DNA from: Rossellomorea aquimaris
Lineage (GTDB): Bacteria; Bacillota; Bacilli; Bacillales; Fictibacillaceae
Direction of reading: 5' to 3'
DNA: 64,000 nucleotides
NCBI GenBank assembly: GCA_020524245.1
Contig: JAIVLN010000007.1
Location: 62,001-126,000 of the forward strand
This document shows positions 27,145 to 35,787 of this stretch, piece by piece. Below the pieces are notes generated by a model that was not told the DNA's origin, searched no databases, and saw only the letters and a program-made list of their open reading frames with translations. The translations under genes and the position numbers were made by a program. Numbering within the stretch: position 1 is the first letter of the stretch; each line of letters opens with the position of its first letter.

Positions 27145-27213
27145 GAATACTCAAAATTTCACGAGTAGAGAAGAGCGTAGTATTAATTAATTACAGGAGA
27201 GGTGTAATATTAC

Positions 27214-28410
27214 ATGAGTGATCAGTGTAAGGTATTCATTAGTTCTGCTTATGACAATGATTTAAAGCCATTAAGAACAGATCTTGCTGAAGAATTAAGA
27301 AATAGTGGCCACGTTCCCCTTTTATTTGAAGAAAACTTTGGTTATTGGGGAGAGGACACAATTGAAAAATGTATTAGCAAGGTCATGGAATCAGATATTA
27401 TGATTTTACTTCTCACAGAGCGTAGTGGTTCCTTTACTGAAAAGGATGATAAAGTTACAGCTACATATGTAGAATTTTACCAAGCTTTAAAAAGTGGAAA
27501 ATTGGTAATTCCTTTTGTGAAAAAGGATATGGCTGAACTCTATCGTGAACAAATTAAACATTTTATCAAAAAGGAAATAGACAAATTTATTGAGTCTAAT
27601 GGATTTGAACCAGAACACACATTTGATGTAATGCCAGCAGTAAGAGAGTATATGCATGAACATCAAGAGACATTATTGAGTGCTTTTGAAAAGGTTGATG
27701 ACTATGTGTGGTCCTTTCTATATGATGTGGATCAAAATAGTGCCTGGATGTATCCAATCGAAATCGCCCGCTCCGAAGATACCTATATCGCTATTAAACA
27801 ATACTTAAGTGAATTCGTTAAACACGGGTTGTTTTATATCCCATTAAGAAATGACCTTGAAGAGAATGCCAAAAAGTCATCTTTGTTCTTAGATTACCGA
27901 GAATTTACTTTGGATTTAATGAGTTCAATTAAAAATGGGTCTGTAGATAAAGATATACTCCTTTCTAAGTTGATTGGGAGGTTAGAGGGCGGAGAAGTAG
28001 ACAATCGTGATAGTCCTTATTTCTCAAAAAAACTTGGTGAAATTGAAGATTGCAGTGGGATAACCCTTTACAAAAGAAGAGATGATAAAATGGTTTGTGT
28101 ATCCTACGACGGATCTACAACACCAACTAAAGAATATGCTTTAAATGATGACTCTTCTTTTGTAGTTGCTGCATACAATGAAGATAAAGCGAATGAAATA
28201 CTCTACTTTGAAGAGAATAAAAGTCAACTTTACATGACAAGGAAAGTAGGAGAATATGTATTAACTTGTCATTACAAATTAGTCGGTGATTGGAACGAGA
28301 GAAAGGTAGAAGTATATGAAAAGCAACTGTTTTCTGTTATAATTGACATGAGGACAAGACTTTACCTTGACTTCGTAATTAAAATGATTGGAGGGATGGA
28401 GAATGAATAA
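27214..28410 (+). CDS. DUF4062/TIR-like domain protein, possible defence effector
   Basis: 398 aa. Residues about 5-110 (KVFISSAYDNDLKPLR, an E/F segment, SDIMILLLTERSGSF, and the EF..AL.SGK..IPFV end) match the DUF4062 fold, related to TIR/STIR domains. The remaining 280 residues are helical with no known domain. Such proteins often sense or act on NAD or assemble in anti-phage systems; catalysis is not shown here. RBS AGGAGAGGTG. The next small gene overlaps it by 8 bases, as in a two-gene unit. Confidence 0.7.
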   Translation: MSDQCKVFISSAYDNDLKPLRTDLAEELRNSGHVPLLFEENFGYWGEDTIEKCISKVMESDIMILLLTERSGSFTEKDDKVTATYVEFYQALKSGKLVIPFVKKDMAELYREQIKHFIKKEIDKFIESNGFEPEHTFDVMPAVREYMHEHQETLLSAFEKVDDYVWSFLYDVDQNSAWMYPIEIARSEDTYIAIKQYLSEFVKHGLFYIPLRNDLEENAKKSSLFLDYREFTLDLMSSIKNGSVDKDILLSKLIGRLEGGEVDNRDSPYFSKKLGEIEDCSGITLYKRRDDKMVCVSYDGSTTPTKEYALNDDSSFVVAAYNEDKANEILYFEENKSQLYMTRKVGEYVLTCHYKLVGDWNERKVEVYEKQLFSVIIDMRTRLYLDFVIKMIGGMENE

Positions 28411-28585
28411 AGATAATATTTCTGTACCAACGATGCAAAAGTACATTCGTGTTGCTGAAACTCCAAGGAAACTCTCCACTTCTTCTAGTGAAAAGTATTT
28501 AAGGGATGCATTAACAGAAAGTCGGTCTTTACTTGAGAAACTTTCATCTATTCCCAAAATTAATGATCAACGAAAAGTCTTTTGA
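28403..28585 (+). CDS. Small partner of the DUF4062 protein
   Basis: 60 aa starting 8 bases inside the previous gene with RBS GGAGGGATGGAG. Charged, with SSSEKYLRDALTESRSLLEKL predicted helical. It could be an antitoxin, regulator or partner of gene 27214. No family recognised. Confidence 0.6.
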   Translation: MNKDNISVPTMQKYIRVAETPRKLSTSSSEKYLRDALTESRSLLEKLSSIPKINDQRKVF

Positions 28586-28597
28586 TTAAAATATTAT

Positions 28598-28628
28598 AAA
28601 ACACCCAGCTAAAAACTGGGTGTTTTTT
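28598..28628 (+). terminator. Intrinsic terminator
   Basis: Stem AAAACACCCAG/CTGGGTGTTTT with a 7-base loop, then a T-run. Confidence 0.9.
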
Positions 28629-28630
28629 AT

Positions 28631-28660
28631 TTGACCAAATATCCCGCTGCTCGATAGTAT
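28631..28660 (+). promoter_or_regulatory. Sigma-A-like promoter
   Basis: TTGACC, 18-base spacer, TAGTAT, just after the terminator and upstream of gene 28705. Confidence 0.6.
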
Positions 28661-28704
28661 TTAGTATATACTTAATCAACTTGACTCGAGAAAGGAATTA
28701 CATA

Positions 28705-28899
28705 ATGAATCAAAATGAAATAATTGCAATCTTAGATGAATTACGAAGCGGTACGATTAATGAATATAGAGTTCCTAAAGAACACTTTTTATCTTTCCGT
28801 GCAATATGGGTAACGCAAAAGGATAAAAAGCACTTCAGAGGCAGAGCATTGCAAGGTGGAGATGTAGTCTATACGTATGAACCAAACTGGACAGCTTAA
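28705..28899 (+). CDS. Small hypothetical protein
   Basis: 64 aa, ATG 28705 preceded by AAAGGAA. Soluble; contains RVPKEHFLSFRAIWV. It has its own likely promoter (28631). No family recognised. Confidence 0.6.
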   Translation: MNQNEIIAILDELRSGTINEYRVPKEHFLSFRAIWVTQKDKKHFRGRALQGGDVVYTYEPNWTA

Positions 28900-28983
28900 A
28901 TTAACTCACATGTAGATCACTATAGACAAATCAGTGGTTTAGAGTTTTAATTAAATAAATGGATAATTTTACCTTTTGGAATT

Positions 28984-29010
28984 AGACTTCATGGTTGAAG
29001 TCTTTTTTTA
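28984..29010 (+). terminator. Intrinsic terminator directly before gene 29024
   Basis: Stem AGACTTC/GAAGTCT with a 6-base loop and seven Ts. The RBS of gene 29024 begins within about 5 bases. Confidence 0.88.
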
Positions 29011-29023
29011 TTGGGAGGGATTT

Positions 29024-29221
29024 ATGAAAGGGGTTAAAACACTGGTGAATAGTGAAAATAAAATGGTGGAGAATTTAATGGAAAATACAAAGGTGTATTC
29101 TTTATTGTTTCGGAAGAAAGAGTTGTTATTTCTTTTAGGTGGTAAGAATGATGAGTTACACGAGGTCCGATTCTCCTCTGATGAAGAAGGAAACTTTATT
29201 GTAGATATTAAAACAGACTAG
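29024..29221 (+). CDS. Small hypothetical protein
   Basis: 65 aa from ATG 29024 after RBS GGGAGGG. The longer frame from 28976 crosses the terminator and is rejected. No domain recognised. Confidence 0.6.
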   Translation: MKGVKTLVNSENKMVENLMENTKVYSLLFRKKELLFLLGGKNDELHEVRFSSDEEGNFIVDIKTD

Positions 29222-29289
29222 CTTTTGTTGGTCCATAGAAAAGGTAATAAAATCATTGTCATTTACTTCAAATAAAGGTAAGATTGTAC

Positions 29290-29436
29290 TATAAGTATTT
29301 TTATTTTATTTCTTTTTTGTGCGACCATTAGGTCAGCAGACTACTATTAAACGTTGCAGCCCTCGAGGCTCAGTTTTTCGATTACTACACAATACGTGTA
29401 TGTTTTCGGTATCAAACTGAACCTTGAGGGCTTTTT
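29290..29436 (+). promoter_or_regulatory. Leader element L4 before the radC-ssb operon
   Basis: TATAAG (29290-29295) with a weak -35, a T-rich stretch, GCGACC (29321) pairing GGTC (29331) followed by AGCAG, then a terminator stem from GCCCTC (29359) to GAGGGC (29431) with TCAGTTT/AAACTGA and an apical ACAC/GTGT, then TTTTT. The region 29222-29536 holds only this leader plus a tiny ORF behind AGGGGGTGA at 29446-29475. Confidence 0.8.
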
Positions 29437-29536
29437 GCGTTTTTAAGGGGGTGAGAGCATTGGAAAGAATGTTCTAAGTTTAATTATTAGTCAATCAAGT
29501 CTCGGTTAAAAAATTCTTGAAAAGGGTGGTTTTCAA

Positions 29537-29872
29537 ATGTTAGGAGCAAATGTAAAGGAACAAAATTTATTGGGTGCAGTAATAGGGATTAGTGAAAAGC
29601 ATTTAGCAAAAAATCATCGTCGTTTACGAGCAGAGATCAACTTACCAAACGGACATCGAACACACTTCATCAGTAAAAGTTGTATGAAGGAAGAAGCGGA
29701 AAAGGAGATCCTTTCTTTTGTCACTTCGATTGAAAGTCATGTTGGTGGTCCTGTTCTCTGGCGTTGTGCGGGTGATCATGTTTGGCGCATGGGTTGTAGT
29801 CAAAAACCTAAAGTTTCTTTGAAACAACGCGCTAAAATGTGGCTTGAAGATTTCTTTGAACTTAACGATTAA
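29537..29872 (+). CDS. Hypothetical protein, first gene behind L4
   Basis: 111 aa. The ATG follows the box ATTCTTGAAAAGGGTGGTTTTC, shared with genes 22696, 29942 and 37836. Basic soluble protein with cysteines (CMKEEAE, WRCAG, MGCSQ). No family recognised. Confidence 0.65.
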   Translation: MLGANVKEQNLLGAVIGISEKHLAKNHRRLRAEINLPNGHRTHFISKSCMKEEAEKEILSFVTSIESHVGGPVLWRCAGDHVWRMGCSQKPKVSLKQRAKMWLEDFFELND

Positions 29873-29886
29873 TCCAAGTGGATGGA

Positions 29887-29919
29887 AAAGACTATCGGTT
29901 TTAACCGGTAGTCTTTATT
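29887..29919 (+). terminator. Intrinsic terminator directly before radC
   Basis: Stem AAAGACTATCGGTT/AACCGGTAGTCTTT with one wobble. The radC RBS starts within about 5 bases of the tract. Confidence 0.85.
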
Positions 29920-29941
29920 AATTCTTGAAAGGGTGTTTGTA

Positions 29942-30580
29942 ATGAATCACTATAACATCGCTAAAGAAGAGATGGCTTTTTATGGAGGAGATTGTACTAG
30001 CTTGCAGAATTTGCTTGCTATCATCATTGGTCCAAAGGCTACTTCTGAAGTAACAGGTAAGTTGGCTAGTCTTGGAATACGTGAGTTAGCAACTCTATCT
30101 AAAGAAGATTTGCTTAAATTTGATGGTGTCGGTGAATTGACTGCAACCCGAATCACCACTGCTTTTGAACTGGGGAAACAATTACTTAGCTACAAAAATA
30201 AAGACGTTGAGATTATTCGTTCACCAGAGGACGCAGCAAAGCTCTTTGAAGATTTATCTATACACAATCAAGAGCATTTTGTTGCGATATATCTGAACAC
30301 GAAAAATCATGTCTTGAAAAAGAAGACCATCACTATTGGATCTTTGAATGCTAGTATTGTACATCCTCGTGAGGTGTATTCAGAAGCAATTAAAATTGGT
30401 GCTGCAAGTGTTGTGGTAGCTCATAATCATCCTTCGGGTGATACATATCCTTCTAGAGAAGACATTGATGTCACTAGAAGATTATCTGAAGCTGGAAAGA
30501 TAATGGGCATAGATTTGCTTGATCACATCGTCATTGGGCAAGGTAACTTCACTTCATTAAAAGAAAAGGGATATTGTTAA
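29942..30580 (+). CDS. radC: RadC/MPN (JAB) domain protein
   Basis: 212 aa: an N-terminal helix-hairpin-helix-like part (LLKFDGVGELTATRI, about 58-72) and a JAB/MPN+ domain with the metal-binding HNHPSGD at 161-167. Family members are common on plasmids and phages; despite the name, a DNA-repair role is not established, and association with mobile elements is typical. The start is set by RBS box TTGAAAGGGTG. It lies 18 bases before ssb, in operon. Confidence 0.92.
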   Translation: MNHYNIAKEEMAFYGGDCTSLQNLLAIIIGPKATSEVTGKLASLGIRELATLSKEDLLKFDGVGELTATRITTAFELGKQLLSYKNKDVEIIRSPEDAAKLFEDLSIHNQEHFVAIYLNTKNHVLKKKTITIGSLNASIVHPREVYSEAIKIGAASVVVAHNHPSGDTYPSREDIDVTRRLSEAGKIMGIDLLDHIVIGQGNFTSLKEKGYC

Positions 30581-30598
30581 AAATAAGGGGGACATAAA

Positions 30599-31081
30599 AT
30601 GATTAATCGAATTATACTTGTAGGCCGTTTAACTAAGGACCCAGAGTTACGATATACACCAAATGGAGTTGCAGTAGCGAATTTTACGCTTGCTGTTAAC
30701 CGACCATTCACAAATCAACAAGGTGATCGTGAAGCGGACTTCATTAATGTTGTAGTATGGCGTCGCCAAGCTGAAAACGCAGCAAACTTCTTAAAGAAAG
30801 GAAGCTTAGCTGGTGTTGATGGACGCTTGCAAACACGCTCATACGACAACAATGAAGGACGCAGAGTATACGTAACAGAAGTTATGGCTGAGTCTGTTCA
30901 GTTCTTAGAACCAAAGGGAACTGGAGACAATCAGAGTGGAAACAATAGTGGCAATCGAAATCAAGGCAATCAGAATCAAAGCAACAACCAAAGTCGTGGT
31001 AATTTTAACGATTTCAACAATGATCCGTTTGCTAATGACGGAAAGCCTATTGATATATCAGATGACGATTTGCCATTTTGA
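30599..31081 (+). CDS. ssb: Single-stranded DNA-binding protein
   Basis: 160 aa: OB-fold (about 1-105; [51 protein letters not shown]), a Gly/Asn/Gln-rich linker, and the acidic tip DISDDDLPF. It coats single-stranded DNA during replication, repair and the early phase of conjugal transfer. RBS AAGGGGG. Plasmid ssb genes next to anti-restriction genes are typical of leading regions, the first DNA to enter the recipient. Confidence 0.96.
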   Translation: MINRIILVGRLTKDPELRYTPNGVAVANFTLAVNRPFTNQQGDREADFINVVVWRRQAENAANFLKKGSLAGVDGRLQTRSYDNNEGRRVYVTEVMAESVQFLEPKGTGDNQSGNNSGNRNQGNQNQSNNQSRGNFNDFNNDPFANDGKPIDISDDDLPF

Positions 31082-31121
31082 AAATAATAGTAATTAACTT
31101 ACTAAAGTAAAGAGTGTTTTA

Positions 31122-31153
31122 AAAGCTTAACTCAAAAGAGTTGAGCTTTTTAT
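31122..31153 (+). terminator. Intrinsic terminator before gene 31173
   Basis: Stem AAAGCTTAACTC/GAGTTGAGCTTT with a 4-base loop, ending in TTTTTATT. The next RBS follows at once. Confidence 0.88.
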
Positions 31154-31172
31154 TATGAAAGGAATGATTAAT

Positions 31173-31406
31173 ATGCCAGAGCCAAAAATGTTAAGTAGCT
31201 ATTCAGAGCGGTCGGGTGATTTTGACATTCATATTTTTGTAAATCATGTGAATTCAATCTTAAAACAGCAAGGGTATGACCTTCACATGTGTTCCGTAAC
31301 GAATGAGAAGTTCAATACGGAAGGAATTCTCATGTATGATCAGGAAATCGATTCCGATAAAGCACATGAAGATTACAACCGTCTCCTTGCTTCATATGGT
31401 GAATAA
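31173..31406 (+). CDS. Small hypothetical protein
   Basis: 77 aa from ATG 31173, preceded by AAAGGAA; the ATG at 31155 lies in the terminator and RBS. No motif recognised. Confidence 0.6.
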   Translation: MPEPKMLSSYSERSGDFDIHIFVNHVNSILKQQGYDLHMCSVTNEKFNTEGILMYDQEIDSDKAHEDYNRLLASYGE

Positions 31407-31438
31407 ATAATCAAATCTCGAATCCAATCATCCCTAGC

Positions 31439-31470
31439 CATAGAGGGGAATTAGTCTAACTCCTCCTATG
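31439..31470 (+). repeat. Inverted repeat before gene 31504
   Basis: CATAGAGGGGA/TCCTCCTATG hairpin with an 11-base loop, no T-run, just upstream of the ribosome site. It could be an RNA-stability element or attenuator. Confidence 0.45.
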
Positions 31471-31503
31471 GTGAAAGGGGAGTTTGAAAGGGAGATTATA
31501 TAA

Positions 31504-32121
31504 ATGAATAAACAAGAGAAAATTCAGATACTTAAAAATCTAAAGCCAGGACAATCTGTCACGCTTACTTCAGGGAAAGTAGTTGAGTTTGTTGAAATGA
31601 AACGGACAAAATTCATTGCTACCAAGAATAAGCAACGGTATCGAGTAGATGCAGAACTATTTGCCAATGTAGGTGAGGGCTTGTCAGATGATTTTGTTCA
31701 GGCGCAGGCAAAAAAGCAGCAAGAGAAAACGATCCAGTATCACAATAAAATAAGCGAGCTACAAGCTTTGGAACCAGGTGACATGATTGAAGTGACAAAT
31801 GGTCATAAAGTGGAGTTCGTAAAGCTGAATCGTAGACGTTTTGTTGGAAATCAAGGCGATGAAACATATACTTTTCCAATTGAGATGTATGTAAAGCTCA
31901 TAAGCAAACGGGAAATTAATCCACAAAATGAGTACATTAAGGCTCTTGCTAAAAAGTATAAGGGTATGGAGATCCAGACCGGTTGGGGACCATCTAAGAT
32001 CGGTTCTCTTACCGATGATGAGAAATCCGTGAAAATGTATGAATTTGGAGAAGAACTTTACACTTTAAAGCTGGATGACTTTTTGAGTGAATTAAAGTCG
32101 AATGAAGGAATTGCCTTGTGA
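31504..32121 (+). CDS. Hypothetical protein with internal duplication
   Basis: 205 aa, RBS AAAGGGAG. Two related units: residues about 12-60 (LKPGQSVTLTSGKVVEFVEMKRTKFI) and about 85-135 (LEPGDMIEVTNGHKVEFVKLNRRRFV), each a short beta-barrel-like segment with GD/GQ turn and basic end. The stop overlaps the next start (GTGA). Function unknown. Confidence 0.65.
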   Translation: MNKQEKIQILKNLKPGQSVTLTSGKVVEFVEMKRTKFIATKNKQRYRVDAELFANVGEGLSDDFVQAQAKKQQEKTIQYHNKISELQALEPGDMIEVTNGHKVEFVKLNRRRFVGNQGDETYTFPIEMYVKLISKREINPQNEYIKALAKKYKGMEIQTGWGPSKIGSLTDDEKSVKMYEFGEELYTLKLDDFLSELKSNEGIAL

Positions 32122-32306
32122 GTGCGATTCTCTTTAATTTAGACCAAATGAAGCGTTTTGAGGAAAGAGATCTTCTGATTTCACGAATGGTCATGGATCT
32201 TAAACGACGCAATCCAAATATGGATGAGGAAAAGGTGTATGAAATCATCTTTAACTCAGAAGTGTTGGAGGACAGAGAGATGGAAGAGGCTTATCAACTT
32301 GCATAA
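32118..32306 (+). CDS. Small hypothetical protein
   Basis: 62 aa from a GTG that overlaps the previous stop. Helical, acidic. No family recognised. Confidence 0.55.
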   Translation: MSAILFNLDQMKRFEERDLLISRMVMDLKRRNPNMDEEKVYEIIFNSEVLEDREMEEAYQLA

Positions 32307-32314
32307 AGCCGATT

Positions 32315-32348
32315 AAGGAAAGGACCATTCATGGTCTTTTCCTTTTTT
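32315..32348 (+). terminator. Intrinsic terminator before the methyltransferase gene
   Basis: Stem AAGGAAAGGACC/GGTCTTTTCCTT with a 6-base loop and a T-run. It starts 8 bases after the previous stop, with the next RBS 10 bases beyond. Confidence 0.9.
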
Positions 32349-32372
32349 ATTATTAAACAAGGAGTGAATGAA

Positions 32373-33440
32373 ATGAGTCACATCGGAAACAAGATTAGAG
32401 CCGGCTTTTTTGCTACACCAGAAAAGCAAGGAGAGTATATAAGAGCGTTATTGGAGGTTAAAGAAGTGGGTGCATGGTTTGATCCTACTTGTGGTGAAGG
32501 AGATGTTCTTCATCAGTTAGCTAGTAATCAACATGATGTAGCCATTACAACATACGGTGTTGAATTGGATAAGAACCGCGCTGCACTTGCGAAGGAGCAA
32601 CTGGACCATTGTATTAATGCACCAATTGAATCCATGGTGATACAAAATGATGTGTTCAGCCTACTTTACCTTAATCCGCCTTATGATTACTCCATGAAAG
32701 GTATCGGTGACCAGCAAGCAGACCGAAAAGAGTATTTGGAGCTAGTTAGGAATTGTAGATACTTAAAAAATGGCGGTGTAATGGTTTATGTTATTCCATC
32801 TTATCGGTTTGCGGATAAAAAAATTGCAAGGTACTTGGCTAGTCACTTTGATCAAATGGGTGTCCTTCGGTTCTCAGAAGAGGATTATGACGACTTTAAA
32901 CAATGCGTTTTTATCGGCTACAAGAAAAAGGCGAAACAGAATGACTTTAACGAGAATCTGTTTCAATTCCTCATGAATATGGGGGATGAAGAGTTTATTA
33001 AAAATAAGGTCACTCCCTTGAACCTTATAGCTGGTAAGAAAGTGTGGGAAGTACCTGGTGGAAACACTTCACTCAAGACGTTCTATTCCAAGTTAGAGAA
33101 TAAAGCAGACTATTATGATGCTTTAGCCAACTCTAAAGGGATGGAACAGTTTAAGGCACGTACCAAGCAAAGAGACCTTGAAATTGGGGGAGATCCTATT
33201 CTACCTATTACACAAGGTCAGAATGCTTTGTTGCTTGCGAGCGGAGCTGTAAACGGGATTCTTGGTGAAGGAGACACCTTGCACTTAGTACAAGGACTAG
33301 AGCTTGTAACGAAAGAGCAGGAGACGGAAACCAAGCATTATGAAAGTGGCGGGAAATCAACGAAATTGATTGAGCGCACAAAGAGGTCTGTTTCCGTTAA
33401 GTTAATAAGTCCCACGGGGCTTATCAAAAAGCTTGTCTAA
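32373..33440 (+). CDS. DUF6094-type N6-adenine DNA methyltransferase
   Basis: 355 aa. The SAM-binding motif I is FDPTCGEGDVL (near 39-49) and the catalytic motif IV is NPPY (101-104), typical of gamma-type adenine methylases. No recognition domain or partner endonuclease is apparent. Orphan adenine methylases on conjugative elements can protect the incoming DNA from host restriction. RBS AAGGAGTG. It lies in a cluster with LPD1 and ArdC proteins, as seen for other mobile-element polyvalent-protein clusters. Confidence 0.82.
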   Translation: MSHIGNKIRAGFFATPEKQGEYIRALLEVKEVGAWFDPTCGEGDVLHQLASNQHDVAITTYGVELDKNRAALAKEQLDHCINAPIESMVIQNDVFSLLYLNPPYDYSMKGIGDQQADRKEYLELVRNCRYLKNGGVMVYVIPSYRFADKKIARYLASHFDQMGVLRFSEEDYDDFKQCVFIGYKKKAKQNDFNENLFQFLMNMGDEEFIKNKVTPLNLIAGKKVWEVPGGNTSLKTFYSKLENKADYYDALANSKGMEQFKARTKQRDLEIGGDPILPITQGQNALLLASGAVNGILGEGDTLHLVQGLELVTKEQETETKHYESGGKSTKLIERTKRSVSVKLISPTGLIKKLV

Positions 33441-33457
33441 GAGGGGGGAAAAAAATT

Positions 33458-33643
33458 ATGAAACCACAATTTGAAATAGATGGTCAGGATGGAAACATCT
33501 TTTCTATTCTAGGAGAAGCAAGAAGGATTTTAAGAAACGCAGGATTATCAGCTGAAGTTGAAGAGATGTCTATGCGTGTAACTCGGTCTGATAGTTACGA
33601 AGAAGCGCTTAAAATTATCAGTGAATACGTTGAGTACGTTTAG
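33458..33643 (+). CDS. Small hypothetical protein
   Basis: 61 aa, RBS GAGGGGGG. Acidic; one predicted alpha/beta unit (FEIDGQDGNIFSILGEARRIL). Proteins of this kind occur in gene clusters of conjugative elements; no known function. Confidence 0.65.
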   Translation: MKPQFEIDGQDGNIFSILGEARRILRNAGLSAEVEEMSMRVTRSDSYEEALKIISEYVEYV

Positions 33644-33676
33644 AGTGTGATAAATACAAATTAAACATTGAGAGGA

Positions 33677-33706
33677 AGAGGGTGAGCACTATGCTACCCT
33701 CTTTTC
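33677..33706 (+). terminator. Intrinsic terminator before gene 33732
   Basis: Stem AGAGGGT/ACCCTCT with a 12-base loop and a T-rich tract. The next RBS (AAAGAGGAG) begins about 8 bases later. Confidence 0.85.
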
Positions 33707-33731
33707 TTTATTAAAGAGGAGCGATTATATA

Positions 33732-35561
33732 ATGAGTCAATTACAAATGGTGATAGAAGAAGATAAGGAAATTCGTTCGGAGCAACAAATGACAAAGAAG
33801 ATTGCTTATGATGTAGGGCAAAAGATTGGTGGATCACGTAAAGATTTAGCTGCATTAAGAAAAGAGTTCCAACAGAATCCTACTCTTGATGGACTAAAGG
33901 AAATCGAAGAGCAAAGCGCTTCTGTAGCAGCTGAATTGCTTACTAAGAGTCAACTCTTAAGTGAGTTTTCACTCGAAGATGAAAAGCAGAAAAGCGTAGA
34001 ACCAGCGGTCGCTCGAATTAAGCAATTAATCATCCAACGAATAGAAAAGATACCTGGCGAGGATTCTCCTCAAGCTCGTAAACAGTTTTTCCAAGCAATT
34101 AGAGAATATCAACGCCTTATGAAGCGGGTTAAAACAATGGATGACCTTTTAAGCACCATCAAAGTAATATCGGAACGTTTATACCTTGAGGAGTTATCTT
34201 ATGATTCCATAGAAAGAAGAATTATGAGATGTGCGAATAAACTGGATAACTTAAAAGGAAAACAACGAAATCAATGGTTATACCGACTTAGAGAATATAA
34301 AACCCAGCTTGGGATGAAGAAAGAAGCGGAAGAAACACCTTTACGAGTACTTGGCGATAAGTTCTGTTCCTTTTTCTCAAACCAAAAGAGTTGTAAAACA
34401 ACTATTAACAATACCCTTCAGAAGGTTTCATGTTGGGATGATCTACTTCAACAGAAAAAGAAGGGTAAAACAACAACCCGAAAGCCGGTTTGGGAGCGTG
34501 ACTTTCCTGAGCGCCTTGACCGTAAAGGTGGTAGGTTTGCCTCTATAGAAAGGCCGGAGGACTTGATTAATGTCTTTAACTTTCGTGGAGTGGAATTTGG
34601 TAATTATGTGGATGACCAGAAGGGAAAAGAACACCTACAACGCTCTTCTGAGGCTATGATGGACCTTGCCGATGTGTTGGGTGTAGATGACAAAGTTATC
34701 TCTTTATTTGGCCGTCTAGGTATTGGTTATGGTGCTCGTGGACGAGGTAAAGCTCTCGGACATTACGAACCAGTAGCAAAGGTAATCAATTTGACGAAGG
34801 AACGTGGTGTAATGGGGATTTTTGCTCATGAGTTCGCTCATGCCTTAGACCATTATCTGTATGACCTCTCTCATTATTTTGAGCGTGGGAGACCAGGACA
34901 TGTTTCCACTTTCGAGTCTATTGGAAATGGCTTAAATGAATCGTTTCGTAGTGCCATTAAAGACCTAATGGAAACAATGACCGAAGGAAGTTCAGTTGAT
35001 TACTTTGAGAATAGCAATAAAGACGGTGATCGTTGGTCCTTACCAAATAGAATGAAGACTTTGTATGAATTAAAAAACGGTGACCTTTACAGCATTATGG
35101 AGGTAACTAAGGAGGACTTAGAAGAACAACTTGAGAATAAACTCAAGCTTTCAAGCTTATATGGTGGTGTATCAGAAACTGAGCAAGAAAAGTTGGACAA
35201 GAAGTTCAAGCGAGACTTGAAAAAGAAAGCTCAGGCTTTTGCTTGGTATCATGAAAAGCAGACGGGAGAGCGGGTAGAGAAAATTCCTTATCCAGTGAAC
35301 CGTTCTAGCTTCTTACAAAATGCCATCCAGCTCGATCGCGGGAAGATTGGGAAGTACTGGAGTTCTCCCGAAGAGTTATTTGCCCGTAGCTTTGAAGCGT
35401 GGACAGAGTATACTCTAAAGGAGAGAAATCGAAAGAATGATTACTTGGTGACGGGTACCACGAATCCTATTGCCTTTCCAGTTGGAGAAGAGCGCGATAG
35501 AATATTCAAATGTATGAGTCGCCTTATGAATCGTATTACAGAAGATATCTTAAGTCATTAA
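33732..35561 (+). CDS. LPD1-domain zinc-metallopeptidase-like polyvalent protein
   Basis: 609 aa: an N-terminal helical region (about 1-235), then the LPD1 core (about 270-400) with FNFRGVEFGNYVDD, DLADVLGVDD, GARGRGKALGHYEP and the zinc-binding HEFAH at 366-370, and a C-terminal helical region. LPD1 is one of the large polyvalent-protein domains found in conjugative elements and phages, thought to be injected or expressed early to counter host defences. The HExxH-like site suggests a protease; the target is unknown. Confidence 0.82.
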   Translation: MSQLQMVIEEDKEIRSEQQMTKKIAYDVGQKIGGSRKDLAALRKEFQQNPTLDGLKEIEEQSASVAAELLTKSQLLSEFSLEDEKQKSVEPAVARIKQLIIQRIEKIPGEDSPQARKQFFQAIREYQRLMKRVKTMDDLLSTIKVISERLYLEELSYDSIERRIMRCANKLDNLKGKQRNQWLYRLREYKTQLGMKKEAEETPLRVLGDKFCSFFSNQKSCKTTINNTLQKVSCWDDLLQQKKKGKTTTRKPVWERDFPERLDRKGGRFASIERPEDLINVFNFRGVEFGNYVDDQKGKEHLQRSSEAMMDLADVLGVDDKVISLFGRLGIGYGARGRGKALGHYEPVAKVINLTKERGVMGIFAHEFAHALDHYLYDLSHYFERGRPGHVSTFESIGNGLNESFRSAIKDLMETMTEGSSVDYFENSNKDGDRWSLPNRMKTLYELKNGDLYSIMEVTKEDLEEQLENKLKLSSLYGGVSETEQEKLDKKFKRDLKKKAQAFAWYHEKQTGERVEKIPYPVNRSSFLQNAIQLDRGKIGKYWSSPEELFARSFEAWTEYTLKERNRKNDYLVTGTTNPIAFPVGEERDRIFKCMSRLMNRITEDILSH

Positions 35562-35570
35562 ATAAGAATG

Positions 35571-35606
35571 AAGGGTTACGTGTTATCGTAACCCTTTTCT
35601 TTTTCT
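35571..35606 (+). terminator. Intrinsic terminator after LPD1 gene
   Basis: Stem AAGGGTTACG/CGTAACCCTT with a 7-base loop and a T-run. This ends the co-directional block that began at L4. Confidence 0.9.
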
Positions 35607-35646
35607 CTTTTTGTTCTTATCTATTCTCGATTGTTCTGATTTTCGT

Positions 35647-35703
35647 TATAATGTAAGTGGATGAATTTTACTTGACCTGGTCATCAGACCCGGTCTTTTT
35701 TTT
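35647..35703 (+). ncRNA. Possible short antisense RNA
   Basis: TATAAT at 35647-35652, then, within about 20 bases of the expected start, a hairpin (GACC-GGTC arms, 35674-35695, loop ATCA) and eight Ts. A transcript of only about 40 bases would overlap the 3' end of a minus-strand short ORF (35668-35787). This geometry resembles antisense antitoxins of type I toxin loci. Low certainty. Confidence 0.35.
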
Positions 35704-35787
35704 ATGTCTGTTTTTCCATTGAACGTATCCAATGTCCAATAGCTGTTTGATGAGAAGCAGCATGAGTTGGAGCAAAAAGTCGTCGAT
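35668..35787 (-). other. Possible type I toxin-like short ORF (non-canonical start)
   Basis: 39 codons: hydrophobic LLQLMLLLIKQLLDIGYV, then basic KNRHKKK and a polar tail ending DDQVK. Short hydrophobic helix plus basic tail is the shape of Bacillus type I or holin-like toxins. A good RBS (AAAGGAG) lies 9 bases before an ATC codon; no ATG, GTG or TTG is well placed. A minus promoter (TTGATA, 18, TACTAT; 35864-35835) and an 18-base palindrome (35813-35830) precede it. It could be vestigial or AUC-initiated. The rest of 35607-36004 holds nothing else. Confidence 0.35.
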
